Part shown: positions 8,203 to 15,858 of the stretch, one piece after another
Position numbering within the stretch: the stretch's first letter is position 1
Layout: each line of letters begins with the position of its first letter
IMG/VR virus record: IMGVR_UViG_3300032316_000633
Coordinates: 1-21,914 of that record
DNA: 21,914 nt
Source of the DNA: a virus
Reading direction: 5' to 3' (one strand)
Translations under genes and position numbers: made by a program
The notes under the pieces: model-generated
What the model saw: only the letters and a program-made list of their open reading frames with translations
Databases searched by the model: none
What the model was told of the DNA's origin: nothing

Positions 8203-9549
8203 ATGGCAGTTAATATAAAACCAGACATCTCATTAAGCGCTAAACCGCCGGCAACAATGACATTGCCAGAAATGATAGGTTTAGCCCGTGGCGCGCAAGC
8301 ATACCAGCGTGAACGGGAAATATTCCCCGAATTAGTCCAACAATCCAAAATTCAAACGCAACAGTCACAGTTTTCTTTAGATAAAGACCAAACCGCAGGA
8401 ATCATGTCTTTGGTTGGTGGTTACCGAAACGACCCAAGAATTAATAGCGGAAATGCCGACCAAGCCATAGAGGCTATGTCAGAAATCCGCGCAAAGGCGG
8501 TGGCTATTGGAATTCCTGAAAAACGAGTAGACGATTTAATGCGCATGGGCAACGCAATTGCGGTACGCAATCCCGCAAAACTTGGCCAATATTTTGACAA
8601 TGTCATCCAGACCCAAATTGGACCAACTGGCCAACAGGGATTACAAACACCAGAAGTAGGTACATTTGGCGGTCAACCTGGTTTATTCCGCAAAGGCCCT
8701 GGTACTGTAACTCCTTTGCCATTGCCTAACGCGCCCCCTGCGCCTGGTGGCGTGACATCCCAAGACATGACCGCACCAATCCAAAATAAACCAGCTGCAG
8801 GTCCAGCGCCAAGTATTACACCAACATCGCAGATGGTTCAGCCAGATACCGGCCGTTTGCCTTTAACTTATCCCGTGCGTCAGGCCGGTGTGCCGTTTGC
8901 AGCGCTCCCGCAAGAAGAAACAGACCGCACCGCTGGCAGCCAATACCGTAACGGTTTGGTGCAGCGTCAGTCTGAATTAACCTTAGCGCGTGAAAATTTA
9001 CGAGGAGTTATTAAAGGAGCAGAAGCAATAAAAGCAGATGCTCTTTTCCCAGAAACAGGAATAAGTGGAAAAATTAAAAGAACATATTCGGAACTTGTTG
9101 GCGATCCACAATATAAACAATTATCTAAAGACTTAGCCAATTTGCAAATTGCTAATATTAAAGCAATGGGTGGATCGTTAGATACTGTTGCCGGTCAACA
9201 ACTGACGCGTGAGGCCAGCGGAGATGAAACATATCCGCCCGATGTTTTATTAAGTATTGCCCGGCGTACTGATGGCCAAATGACAAATGTAGACATGATG
9301 GCAACTGGTATGCAGCGCCATACTGAAAAATTTGGCGATGCTAATGCCAATAGATTTCGACAGATGTGGTCAGCAAATGCAGACTCTCGCATATTTGAAA
9401 TTATGAATATTGCGCGTGATGTTAAAGATGTTAATAAACGCAAGGAATTAACCGACAAACTGCTTGGTGATATGGATGACAACCAGCGTAAAGACCTATA
9501 TCGTAAATACAACAATTTAGTAAAATTAACAAATTCAGGTGATTTGTAA
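8203..9549 (+). CDS. Internal virion / DNA-ejection protein (448 aa)
   Basis: The N-terminus MAVNIKPDISLSAKPPATM, then PEMIGLARGAQAYQRERE, is followed by Gln-rich helices. A proline-rich linker covers about residues 170-235 (APPAPGGVTS ... LPLTYPVRQAGVPF). The C-terminal helical domain (about 245-448) is rich in charged residues. No enzyme motif or membrane segment is visible. Position between the gp7-like gene and the large glycine-zipper protein, together with the helix-linker-helix design, suggests the second ejection protein, equivalent in place to P22 gp20. Sequence alone does not prove this. A purine-rich stretch (AGGAAAG) lies 12 bases upstream. The stop shares its last base with the next ATG (TAATG). 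Confidence 0.65.
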   Translation: MAVNIKPDISLSAKPPATMTLPEMIGLARGAQAYQREREIFPELVQQSKIQTQQSQFSLDKDQTAGIMSLVGGYRNDPRINSGNADQAIEAMSEIRAKAVAIGIPEKRVDDLMRMGNAIAVRNPAKLGQYFDNVIQTQIGPTGQQGLQTPEVGTFGGQPGLFRKGPGTVTPLPLPNAPPAPGGVTSQDMTAPIQNKPAAGPAPSITPTSQMVQPDTGRLPLTYPVRQAGVPFAALPQEETDRTAGSQYRNGLVQRQSELTLARENLRGVIKGAEAIKADALFPETGISGKIKRTYSELVGDPQYKQLSKDLANLQIANIKAMGGSLDTVAGQQLTREASGDETYPPDVLLSIARRTDGQMTNVDMMATGMQRHTEKFGDANANRFRQMWSANADSRIFEIMNIARDVKDVNKRKELTDKLLGDMDDNQRKDLYRKYNNLVKLTNSGDL

Positions 9550-11930
9550 TGCAAGACATTGGCCAACTTATATTAGGTGGCTCAAAACCGCCATCCCAGC
9601 AACCGTCTGGAGATAGTTTTCGTTTTGAAAATTTGCAACCCACACAGGTGCAAATGGCGGTAAAACGGTTTACTGATATGGGATATAACCCTAATCGATT
9701 ACAAGAGATATTAACTACTCCTGAAAAATTTAATAATTACCCATTAGAGGTTCGTAAACAGTTTTTTGAATTGTCCTCTGGATCGCAGCCAGCAATGGCT
9801 AGGCCGTACACTAACGAGCCCGTAACTACAGAGGTAACAAATAAACCGGCCGCTGCGCAACCAGCTATGCGTCAAGCTGTTGCAGACCCTATCGGTGACA
9901 TGATTTTAGGAAAGCCAGTAGAAGTTAAGACAACCGAACCACCAGCCCGTAAAGTTGGCAAAGTTAAAGATATGAGCGAGGCCAGCCCATTAACCCAGTT
10001 TGGCCGTACTGCTGCTAGTTTTTATGATGCAACTATTGGCAGCGTTGTGCCAGGGATTGTGGAACCAGTTACCTATGCTGGAGCCCGTGCAATTGGCAAA
10101 ACGCCAGAACAGGCTAAACAAATTAGCACGGCAGCTGCTGCGCCCTTTGAATCTGGTATGGGTAAAACATTTGGCGTAACAGAAACGCCAGAATACCAAA
10201 ACGAAGCAACCCGCCGTTTGACCAATTTTATTGGTGAAAACTTCCAAAAGGGCGCGGCGTGGATTGCTGAAAAAACAGGTTTGCCAGCAACCGATATTGA
10301 AAACATGATGGGAACCGTTGCCGCTGGTGGTGGCGTAAAAGTTGCCCCAGCCGTACAACGCGGTGTATTAAAAGGCGCGGAAACCGTAGAAACCGCTTTA
10401 GGAACTAATGTACCAAAAGCCCCAGAAGCGACTAGAGTTGAGCCAACTTTAGCGGCAAAACCAAAAGTAACTTATGCAGAGTTTCAAGCGCAATTACAAA
10501 ACAAACAAGGTGGACCCGCTGCAACATTGCCACCAGCGCCAAAAATACAAACCCCGACAATGCCTGCTCCAACCAATACGCAGCCATTTCCAGAAGTCAA
10601 GTACGCACAAAAGGGCAGCGTAAATCTGCCAGAACAAGAACAACGCAAGCAAATTCTGGCTCGTGTTGGCTTAGAAAACGCCCGTCAATCCTCTATTTTA
10701 GGCGATGGATTCGCTGCTGCTAACGAGTTTCAAACTAGCAAAGTAGACGCGCCCGTTGGCCAGCTTTACAGAGACACGCTAGCCAATGAGCGGGCAACAT
10801 TAGAAAACTTTGGCCAAAAAATTGTTGAGCGCACGGGCGGAACTTTAGGCCTTGATGAAACTTCTTTATATGACCGCGGCACTAGGATTGCGCGCCCATT
10901 TGATGATTTTAAGAATGTACTGCAAACTCAAATGGATCAATCGTATGCCCAAGCTAAACAAGTAGCTGGAACGCAGCCAGCAGTTATACCAAGCGACCTA
11001 CAAAAATTCTTAGATACAAATTCTAACTTTACGGTAAACGACAGTTTTATGTCTTTGCGCCGCGGGGTTGAAGCGCATTTAAAAGAAAATGATTTATTGG
11101 ATGCTAACGGCAAAGTTAAACCAATGACGGTAGAACAAGCTGAAGGACTGCGTAGATACATTAATTCAAACTGGAATAATGAGCGTTCTGGCATTATTGG
11201 CCGTCTTAAAGATAAAATTGATAATGATGTAACAAAAGTTGCCGGTCAAGATGTTTATAAAAAAGCTAGAGACATTCGCACCAAAATTGCTCGTTTGCTA
11301 GATGACCCAAAAGGCGTGGCCAAGATTATGGATTACGATCCACAGTCACCCATGAATCGCGCCGTACCGTTTGAAAAGATTGCCTCAACCGTGGAGCGGA
11401 TGGATGTAGACCAGCAGCGGCATTTAATTAAACTGTTAAAAGAAATGCCAGACGAATTACGGCCCCAAGCAGATGCAGCAATTGCAGAAATTAAAGCCCA
11501 GTTTGCTAACCGCATTTTGCAAGAAGGCTCTAAGAATAAAGGCCAATGGAATGCCGGCAATATTACAAAATACTTAAATGACAACAATCGCAAACTTGGC
11601 GTATTGATGGAAGATAAAGAGTTGGCGCAGATGGTCAAGGACTTACATGATGCTGGCCACCTAGTCAAATATGACGCGTCTTACCCTGGCGCAGCCATTC
11701 AAGCCCATAATTTAATTCGTTTGGGCGCGGCCCCATTACTTGGAACTTTAGGAACTTCTGTCGGCGGCGCGGTAGGCGGTGCGTTTGGCGGAGTTCCAGG
11801 CGCTGGAGTTGGTGCGACTGTTGGCGGTATGTATGGCGCAAAAAAGGGTGTGGCAATGGCAGAAAAATCTGCATTAAAACGCGCTCAGAAAAAAATGGTT
11901 CCCCTCAAAGATGTTGGTAAAGGAAAATAA
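9549..11930 (+). CDS. Large DNA-ejection protein with C-terminal glycine zipper (793 aa)
   Basis: The largest protein in the window. The N-terminal 100 residues are soluble and include FTDMGYNPNRLQEILTTPEK. About 140-250 has SPLTQFGRTAASFYDATIGS and PGIVEPVTYAGARAIGKTPE, a segment seen in large ejection proteins of related phages. A Pro-rich linker lies at about 290-350, then a long helical part to about 720. Residues 725-765 are a glycine zipper (GTLGTSVGGAVGGAFGGVPG and onward) followed by a Lys-rich tail. Such GxxxG repeats insert into membranes, so this region may form part of the channel that carries DNA across the inner membrane. It is the positional equivalent of P22 gp16. No lytic transglycosylase motif is visible. 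Confidence 0.7.
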   Translation: MQDIGQLILGGSKPPSQQPSGDSFRFENLQPTQVQMAVKRFTDMGYNPNRLQEILTTPEKFNNYPLEVRKQFFELSSGSQPAMARPYTNEPVTTEVTNKPAAAQPAMRQAVADPIGDMILGKPVEVKTTEPPARKVGKVKDMSEASPLTQFGRTAASFYDATIGSVVPGIVEPVTYAGARAIGKTPEQAKQISTAAAAPFESGMGKTFGVTETPEYQNEATRRLTNFIGENFQKGAAWIAEKTGLPATDIENMMGTVAAGGGVKVAPAVQRGVLKGAETVETALGTNVPKAPEATRVEPTLAAKPKVTYAEFQAQLQNKQGGPAATLPPAPKIQTPTMPAPTNTQPFPEVKYAQKGSVNLPEQEQRKQILARVGLENARQSSILGDGFAAANEFQTSKVDAPVGQLYRDTLANERATLENFGQKIVERTGGTLGLDETSLYDRGTRIARPFDDFKNVLQTQMDQSYAQAKQVAGTQPAVIPSDLQKFLDTNSNFTVNDSFMSLRRGVEAHLKENDLLDANGKVKPMTVEQAEGLRRYINSNWNNERSGIIGRLKDKIDNDVTKVAGQDVYKKARDIRTKIARLLDDPKGVAKIMDYDPQSPMNRAVPFEKIASTVERMDVDQQRHLIKLLKEMPDELRPQADAAIAEIKAQFANRILQEGSKNKGQWNAGNITKYLNDNNRKLGVLMEDKELAQMVKDLHDAGHLVKYDASYPGAAIQAHNLIRLGAAPLLGTLGTSVGGAVGGAFGGVPGAGVGATVGGMYGAKKGVAMAEKSALKRAQKKMVPLKDVGKGK

Positions 11931-11932
11931 TT

Positions 11933-12676
11933 ATGGCAGTCAATCTATCTCCCATAGGCAACGGTTTTCAGTTTTTTAATAATGATGGCCTGCCATTAAA
12001 CGCCGGTAGAATTTATACATACCAAGCTGGTTCAACTACTCCGCTTGCAACCTATACCGATTCAAGCGGTTTAATTGCTAATACCAATCCAATTATTTTG
12101 GGAACGGATGGTCGGCCACCATCAACAATTTGGTTGTTAGACGGTTTTTTCTATAAATTTGTGTTAAAAACTTCTTCAGATGTAACCATACAAACTTATG
12201 ACAATTTGTATGGAATTATTAACGCAGCAGCGCCCGCAGCAACTCCAATCCCAGTTGGAGGCATTTTATTGTGGTCTGGATCAATTGGCTCTATTCCCGC
12301 TGGTTATGCTTTGTGTAACGGTTCAAACGGAACTCCAGATTTGCGAGACCGATTTGTAGTTGGCGCTGGCTCAACTTATGCAGTTAATGCTACAGGCGGA
12401 AGTACAGATGCGATAGTAGTAAGCCATACTCATGCTATTACTGATCCAGGTCACTTTCACACTACTGGAATAACAGACAATGAAGTATTAGGAAGTTCAG
12501 TTGCTACTGGACCAAGCGTAAGCTCCCGTGCTCCAAACCTTAATGCTGCAACAACTCAAAATAGCTTTATTACGGGTTCAAAAACAACCGGAGTATCTGT
12601 AAATACTGCTGGTACAAGCGGAACTAACGCCAACCTGCCTCCTTACTATGCTCTTTGCTACATAATGAAAACCTAA
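11933..12676 (+). CDS. Tail collar / short tail fibre protein (247 aa)
   Basis: The N-terminal 95 residues (NLSPIGNGFQFFNNDGLPLN ... GRIYTYQAGSTTPLATYTD) are a common attachment domain of tail fibres. Residues about 105-145 form a phage tail collar domain: PVGGILLWSG, IPAGYALCNG, GTPDLRDRFVVGAG. The C-terminal part has SHTHAITDPGHFH (164-176), the spaced histidine pairs that bind metal ions along the axis of trimeric phage fibres, and ends in NLPPYYALCYIMKT, the usual collar-family terminus. A short or central fibre of the tail is likely. The gene follows the ejection operon and ends one base before the first lysis-region gene. Its separation from the other fibre genes (116-3285) is worth noting. 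Confidence 0.85.
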   Translation: MAVNLSPIGNGFQFFNNDGLPLNAGRIYTYQAGSTTPLATYTDSSGLIANTNPIILGTDGRPPSTIWLLDGFFYKFVLKTSSDVTIQTYDNLYGIINAAAPAATPIPVGGILLWSGSIGSIPAGYALCNGSNGTPDLRDRFVVGAGSTYAVNATGGSTDAIVVSHTHAITDPGHFHTTGITDNEVLGSSVATGPSVSSRAPNLNAATTQNSFITGSKTTGVSVNTAGTSGTNANLPPYYALCYIMKT

Positions 12677-12677
12677 T

Positions 12678-12932
12678 ATGGAATGGCAAACTATTATCAA
12701 TATTGGCCTTGGATGCGTTATTGCATCTATTGGCTGGTTTGCAAGAGAACTCTGGGATTCTGTTAAAGAGTTGCGCAGGGACATTCACCAGATTGAAAAA
12801 GGTCTGCCAGAACTTTATGTGCGCAAGGATGATTTAAAAGAGGTGCGAATTGAAATGGTCGCACGATTTGACAAGCTGGAAAGTATCATGGCCTCGTTTT
12901 TTGACCGATTAAATGATAAGGCAGACAAGTAA
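12678..12932 (+). CDS. Small membrane protein with coiled coil (84 aa)
   Basis: One N-terminal transmembrane segment (about residues 6-24, INIGLGCVIASIGWF) followed by a charged coiled coil with ELRRDIHQIEKGLPELYVRK and RFDKLESIMASFFDRLND. This architecture occurs repeatedly in phage lysis regions. The GLPELYVRKDDLKE motif is common in such proteins, which are usually unnamed or called holin-associated. It opens the lysis cluster right after the collar gene and shares its stop base with the next start (TAATG). It could serve as a holin-regulating or envelope-spanning component. No direct evidence for which. Confidence 0.62.
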   Translation: MEWQTIINIGLGCVIASIGWFARELWDSVKELRRDIHQIEKGLPELYVRKDDLKEVRIEMVARFDKLESIMASFFDRLNDKADK

Positions 12933-13147
12933 TGGATGTGCCATATAACAATGGCAAAATTAAGATTGGTTGTAAATACGACCTTAATCCACTTAAACCA
13001 AAGTACATTGAACGCGATGAGGATATGTTGGAATTGCAGAGTTACCTAATTCACGACCCGCGTTTACTTAATAAACAGTATTGGGCAAAGCGCATTTATT
13101 GCGCAATCCTGTTATTCATATTAACCATAATGCTAATGGCCAACTAA
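12932..13147 (+). CDS. Small tail-anchored membrane protein (71 aa)
   Basis: The opening VPYNNGKIKIGCKYDLNPLK is a recognisable motif of a small protein encoded near lysis genes of many proteobacterial phages. The middle is acidic and helical, and the last 18 residues (YCAILLFILTIMLMAN) form a C-terminal membrane anchor. The start overlaps the previous stop (TAATG), and the next small gene begins immediately after its own stop. Function unknown; the tail-anchored topology is seen directly in the hydropathy of the sequence. Confidence 0.62.
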   Translation: MDVPYNNGKIKIGCKYDLNPLKPKYIERDEDMLELQSYLIHDPRLLNKQYWAKRIYCAILLFILTIMLMAN

Positions 13148-13321
13148 ATGTTAACCACCATATTAAATATTTTTGCTTTATTTGTTGCTATTTTTGCGGT
13201 GCTTATATTTACTGCATTGTTTGCTTTTTTCCTATTCATTATGTTTGCTTGCACCTTTATTGGATGGAAAGAAATTAACTCAATGCCGGTTGCGGACATA
13301 TGGCAAAAATTAAAAAAATGA
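13148..13321 (+). CDS. 57-aa hydrophobic membrane protein
   Basis: A 57-codon ORF starting one base after the preceding TAA. The first 39 residues are almost entirely hydrophobic (TILNIFALFVAIFAVLIF and then TALFAFFLFIMFACTFIG), enough for one long or two short membrane spans. A short soluble tail follows (WKEINSMPVADIWQKLKK). It fills the whole gap between the flanking membrane-protein genes, which supports it being real. No Shine-Dalgarno motif is obvious, so translation may depend on coupling. A small holin or pinholin-like role is possible but unproven. Confidence 0.6.
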   Translation: MLTTILNIFALFVAIFAVLIFTALFAFFLFIMFACTFIGWKEINSMPVADIWQKLKK

Positions 13322-13327
13322 TGATAT

Positions 13328-13780
13328 ATGTCAGACGAACTGGGGCTATCCGCTGGTGCCAAGGGTATCAGCGAAGGGATGAAAACCGGTAGAGAAGCCG
13401 GTAGAGAAATTGGCAAGAATATTGAAGAAGTACAAAAGGAAGCAGTAGATGTTGCAAAGCAGCAAGCAAACGCAAGGATTCGGGAACGCAGGGAAGCGGA
13501 GTTAAGGAAAGAGCGGGCAATATTTAAAGCCCTTGAGGAGTACAAACACCGCAAAAAGATTTCCGATGAGGAATACCAGCTGCGCATAGATTTTATTAAG
13601 AAGTACGGCACTAAAGAATGGCAGAAGTTAATTGACATTAAGGCCGAAATTGAAAAGCTAGAAAAAGAGGACCGCAAGTATTTTGATGCGGAGTTGGCAA
13701 AGGTTAAATGGGTTCAGTTTTGGTGTTTTCTAGTGGCTGCTTGGATTGCTTATTACATCGTATGGGGGTCTAAAAAATGA
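13328..13780 (+). CDS. Coiled-coil, tail-anchored membrane protein (150 aa)
   Basis: Begins six bases after the 57-aa gene. The N-terminal 30 residues are Gly-rich and regularly spaced (SAGAKGISEGMKTGREAGRE). Residues about 31-125 are a highly charged continuous helix (for example RIRERREAELRKERAIF). Residues 127-146 form a C-terminal membrane span (VKWVQFWCFLVAAWIAYYIV) with a short Lys tail. A long soluble helix anchored by its C-terminus could bridge the membrane to another surface, but no spanin signature is present. The next gene starts inside its stop codon (ATGA). Function unknown; the topology call is confident. Confidence 0.65.
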   Translation: MSDELGLSAGAKGISEGMKTGREAGREIGKNIEEVQKEAVDVAKQQANARIRERREAELRKERAIFKALEEYKHRKKISDEEYQLRIDFIKKYGTKEWQKLIDIKAEIEKLEKEDRKYFDAELAKVKWVQFWCFLVAAWIAYYIVWGSKK

Positions 13781-14037
13781 ATATGCAAGATGTCTTAAAG
13801 GCGGTAATACCAATTTTGGTGGCCTGTATTGCTTGGTTACTAGGCCAGGTATCGTCATTTCAGACCCGTTTGACCCAGATTGAAGGCAAGATGCCTGCGC
13901 TAATTACATCTGAGGGCATACCAACAGATAGCCCAATATCTGCCGAGCGCAGAGCCAAGATGCGAGAAGAACTGTATAAAGAACTCCATGACCTCCATGT
14001 GCGGGTCAAGTTACTTGAAGAAAGGTCTAAAAAATGA
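13777..14037 (+). CDS. Small membrane protein with coiled coil (86 aa)
   Basis: ATGA overlap with the preceding gene. An N-terminal membrane span (about 8-25, VIPILVACIAWLLGQV) is followed by QTRLTQIEGKMPALITSEGI, a conserved motif PTDSPISAERRAKM, and a C-terminal coiled coil (LYKELHDLHVRVKLLEERSK). Its plan mirrors the 84-aa protein at 12678 (span, then I-E-x-x-(L/M)-P, then coiled coil), so the two may be distant paralogues. Probably part of the lysis or envelope set; function not established. Confidence 0.62.
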   Translation: MNMQDVLKAVIPILVACIAWLLGQVSSFQTRLTQIEGKMPALITSEGIPTDSPISAERRAKMREELYKELHDLHVRVKLLEERSKK

Positions 14038-14120
14038 ATCGATACGACCTACTTGTGGCTACTTGGATGGCAGCAATTTTGTTTATTTGTATGGGGATTA
14101 ATTCATGGATACGCTATTAG
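14034..14120 (+). CDS. 28-aa membrane micro-protein
   Basis: Starts by ATGA overlap with the previous gene and ends 16 bases inside the holin gene. The peptide is LLVATWMAAILFICMGIN flanked by MNRYD and SWIRY, a single predicted membrane span. It exactly bridges the gap between two coupled genes, where otherwise about 67 bases would be untranslated. It may be a genuine micro-protein or may mainly carry ribosomes into the holin start. Evidence is limited to position, overlap and hydrophobicity. Confidence 0.42.
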   Translation: MNRYDLLVATWMAAILFICMGINSWIRY

Positions 14121-14608
14121 GAATACTTAAAGGGGTTGCGCCCGTACTAGCAACTGCGGTTGCCGGCCCAGCTGGTGGCGCTGCCGTAGGTTGGATTGCA
14201 AGCAAGTTAGGGATTGATGACGCTACCGTTGAAGGGGTCACACAGGCGCTTACGGGCAATCCTGAAATGACCCTAAAACTTAAAGAACTAGACTTGGAAT
14301 ATGCCAAACTGGAAGTCCAAGACCGAGACTCTGCCCGCCAGGCTTATGCTGCGGTAGCCACATCTGAACACGCAACTAAACTAGATAAGCTGGTCGTACC
14401 CGTCTTAGCCCTTGGTGTCGTAGGATTGGCGTTTTTCTTGATTGGGATATTGATGTTTGTTGATACGCCAGACAACCAGCAGCAACTGGTTATTTTTGCT
14501 CTTGGTTTTATTACCTCAGCTGCGGGCCAAGTCTTATCGTTTTACTTTGGTTCAAGCCAAGGGAGCAAGAGCAAAACCGAAGAAATGAAAGGAATGCTTA
14601 AAAAATGA
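14105..14608 (+). CDS. Holin, GTA-type three-TM family (167 aa)
   Basis: Forms the membrane lesion that lets the endolysin reach the cell wall. The N-terminal hydrophobic Gly/Ala stretch (PVLATAVAGPAGGAAVGWIA, about 13-32) is followed by a soluble helical part with TGNPEMTLKLKELDLEYAKL and the DRDSAR motif (73-78). Two strong membrane spans follow at about 97-119 (VVPVLALGVVGLAFFLIGIL) and 127-149. The tail is Lys-rich. This order matches the holin family first described for gene-transfer-agent release. The endolysin gene starts inside its stop codon (ATGA), a common holin-endolysin arrangement. Confidence 0.82.
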   Translation: MDTLLGILKGVAPVLATAVAGPAGGAAVGWIASKLGIDDATVEGVTQALTGNPEMTLKLKELDLEYAKLEVQDRDSARQAYAAVATSEHATKLDKLVVPVLALGVVGLAFFLIGILMFVDTPDNQQQLVIFALGFITSAAGQVLSFYFGSSQGSKSKTEEMKGMLKK

Positions 14609-15033
14609 ACTTATCCGAACACTTTACCCTTGAAGAACTAACCCACACGGACCACCGTGAATTTGACAATACGCCAAATGCGTCAGAAATGGCCAACCTT
14701 GTGCGTTTAGCTACATTTCTAGAGGATGTTAAAACGGTATTAAATAACAAGCCTGTAATGATTAATTCAGCGTTTCGCTGCAAACAAGTCAATGACGCGG
14801 TAGGGTCTAAGGACACTAGCCAACACCGGATTGGTTGTGCTGCAGACATTCGCATCCCAGGCATGACCCCCGATGAGGTGGTTAAAACTATTATGGCTGC
14901 GGGTCTTGGCTATGACCAGATTATCAGAGAGTTTGACCGCTGGACCCATATCTCAATCCCTAATAACCCAGAGGATAAACCTAGGCAACAGGCATTGATT
15001 ATTGATCGCAGCGGTACTCGTCCTTACGCGTGA
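14605..15033 (+). CDS. Endolysin, M15-family zinc peptidase (142 aa)
   Basis: Cuts peptide bonds in peptidoglycan. The family motifs are present: SAFRC (55-59) with nearby VNDAVGS, the zinc-ligand region SQHRIGCAADI (H74, D81) and REFDRWTHISI (E109 likely catalytic base, H115 third zinc ligand). The total length is normal for a single-domain M15_3 endolysin, with no extra cell-wall-binding domain and no signal peptide, so it depends on the holin for export. It ends the late rightward operon and faces the leftward early operon; a candidate terminator follows at 15081-15105. Confidence 0.88.
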   Translation: MNLSEHFTLEELTHTDHREFDNTPNASEMANLVRLATFLEDVKTVLNNKPVMINSAFRCKQVNDAVGSKDTSQHRIGCAADIRIPGMTPDEVVKTIMAAGLGYDQIIREFDRWTHISIPNNPEDKPRQQALIIDRSGTRPYA

Positions 15034-15037
15034 TACA

Positions 15038-15211
15038 CTAAATATTGATTTCGTTTGTTTCCTTTAAACCCTCTTGCCCTGCCTCTTTGGTGGGGCTCTT
15101 TTTTTCATAGGTCATGGCATCTGTAAACCCCTCACGGTACGCATTGTGAACGGCCTCCATATGCCATAAAACTAACAAAACGGCCCCAACAATCAATAGA
15201 GCGGGGCGCAA
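15038..15211 (-). CDS. Possible small membrane protein, TTG start (57 aa)
   Basis: On the minus strand, an open frame overlaps the lipoprotein gene and runs to TAG at 15038-15040. From a TTG at 15211 it would encode RPALLIVGAVLLVLWHMEAV, a clean membrane anchor, followed by the soluble part NAYREGFTDAMTYEKK and a Lys/Glu-rich tail. A shorter version would start at ATG 15160 (40 aa) but loses the membrane segment. The overlap with the upstream stop and the well-formed anchor support a real gene; the weak start codon and lack of a strong ribosome binding site count against it. The opposing late terminator lies within its 3' half. Confidence 0.42.
   Translation of the reverse strand: MRPALLIVGAVLLVLWHMEAVHNAYREGFTDAMTYEKKSPTKEAGQEGLKETNEINI
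15081..15105 (+). terminator. Candidate rho-independent terminator of the late operon
   Basis: GCCTC (15081-15085) pairs with GGGGC (15092-15096) with one G-T pair and a six-base loop, followed by TCTTTTTTT. The stem is short, so strength is uncertain. It lies 48 bases after the endolysin stop and inside the convergent small ORF on the other strand. Confidence 0.5.
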
Positions 15212-15447
15212 GTTACATCCACCACAATATCGCGGGTCATACCGCCAACCTTGCGTTTACCGTAAATTACTACGGCTCTGGTCTTGGCAACCTGGCAATC
15301 TTGAATGGCCGTAACCACCTCAAGACGGCTCATAGAATGAACCTTGTCATCAACTATCAACTCCTGCTCTGGCATAGCGTTTTTGTCGGGCAAGATGCCA
15401 CATCCGCTTAAAAACAGTAAACAAACACCGGCTATGATCATTTTCAT
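15193..15447 (-). CDS. Small phage lipoprotein (84 aa)
   Basis: The N-terminus MKMIIAGVCLLFLSGC is a lipoprotein signal peptide with lipobox LSGC (Cys16), so the mature 69-residue protein should be lipid-anchored. The rest is soluble, with Cys51 and Cys80 available for a disulphide, and ends RAVVIYGKRKVGGMTRDI and VVDVTCAPLY. The RAVVIYG ... DVTCAP pattern recurs in small lipoproteins of related phages. AGGAGGGAG sits just before the ATG, a strong ribosome binding site that abuts the SSB stop. It is the penultimate gene of the early operon. It might act in superinfection exclusion or as an outer spanin-like partner of the overlapping membrane ORF; neither is shown. Confidence 0.68.
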   Translation of the reverse strand: MKMIIAGVCLLFLSGCGILPDKNAMPEQELIVDDKVHSMSRLEVVTAIQDCQVAKTRAVVIYGKRKVGGMTRDIVVDVTCAPLY

Positions 15448-15456
15448 AACTCCCTC

Positions 15457-15858
15457 CTAGAATGGGTTGTCATCGTTGATGTCACCCGCATATGCCCGTG
15501 AGGGGTATTTTCCGGCGTTTTGAGGCGTTTGCGGTTGAGAATCGGGTTTAGACCCAGCAAACTCTAATTCGCCTACCCTAGCCCTTAAAGTAACGCCCTC
15601 GGTGCCATCGTGGCGCTTATAGGTTTCTACATGGGGTTCGGTCATGCTGACGAACAATAGCTGGCCTTTGGTAAGGTGCGGTCTTAACTTTTCGCATCTA
15701 TCTCCCCACATAGTCCCGTTGACCCATTGGGTCGGCTGCTTGCCATCAACCTTACGGCCATATGAGAACGCCAAGGACAAATCCATAACTGCTTTGCCGT
15801 CTGGTGTAAAGCGTACTTCTGGGTCATTGCCCAGGCGGGCTAATCCGATCATTAACAT
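15457..15858 (-). CDS. ssb: Single-stranded DNA-binding protein (133 aa)
   Basis: Coats single-stranded DNA during replication and recombination. The N-terminal OB-fold region shows GLARLGNDPEVRFTPDGKAV, WVNGTMWGDRCEKLRPHLTK and GQLLFVSMTEPHVETY, close to the bacterial SSB pattern. A disordered Pro/Gln linker leads to the acidic tail ending DINDDNPF, the protein-interaction tip typical of SSBs. The start overlaps the upstream exonuclease stop (TAATG), with AAGGGAG upstream; a second in-frame ATG at 15852 is possible. It belongs with ERF and YqaJ as a recombination module. Confidence 0.88.
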   Translation of the reverse strand: MLMIGLARLGNDPEVRFTPDGKAVMDLSLAFSYGRKVDGKQPTQWVNGTMWGDRCEKLRPHLTKGQLLFVSMTEPHVETYKRHDGTEGVTLRARVGELEFAGSKPDSQPQTPQNAGKYPSRAYAGDINDDNPF

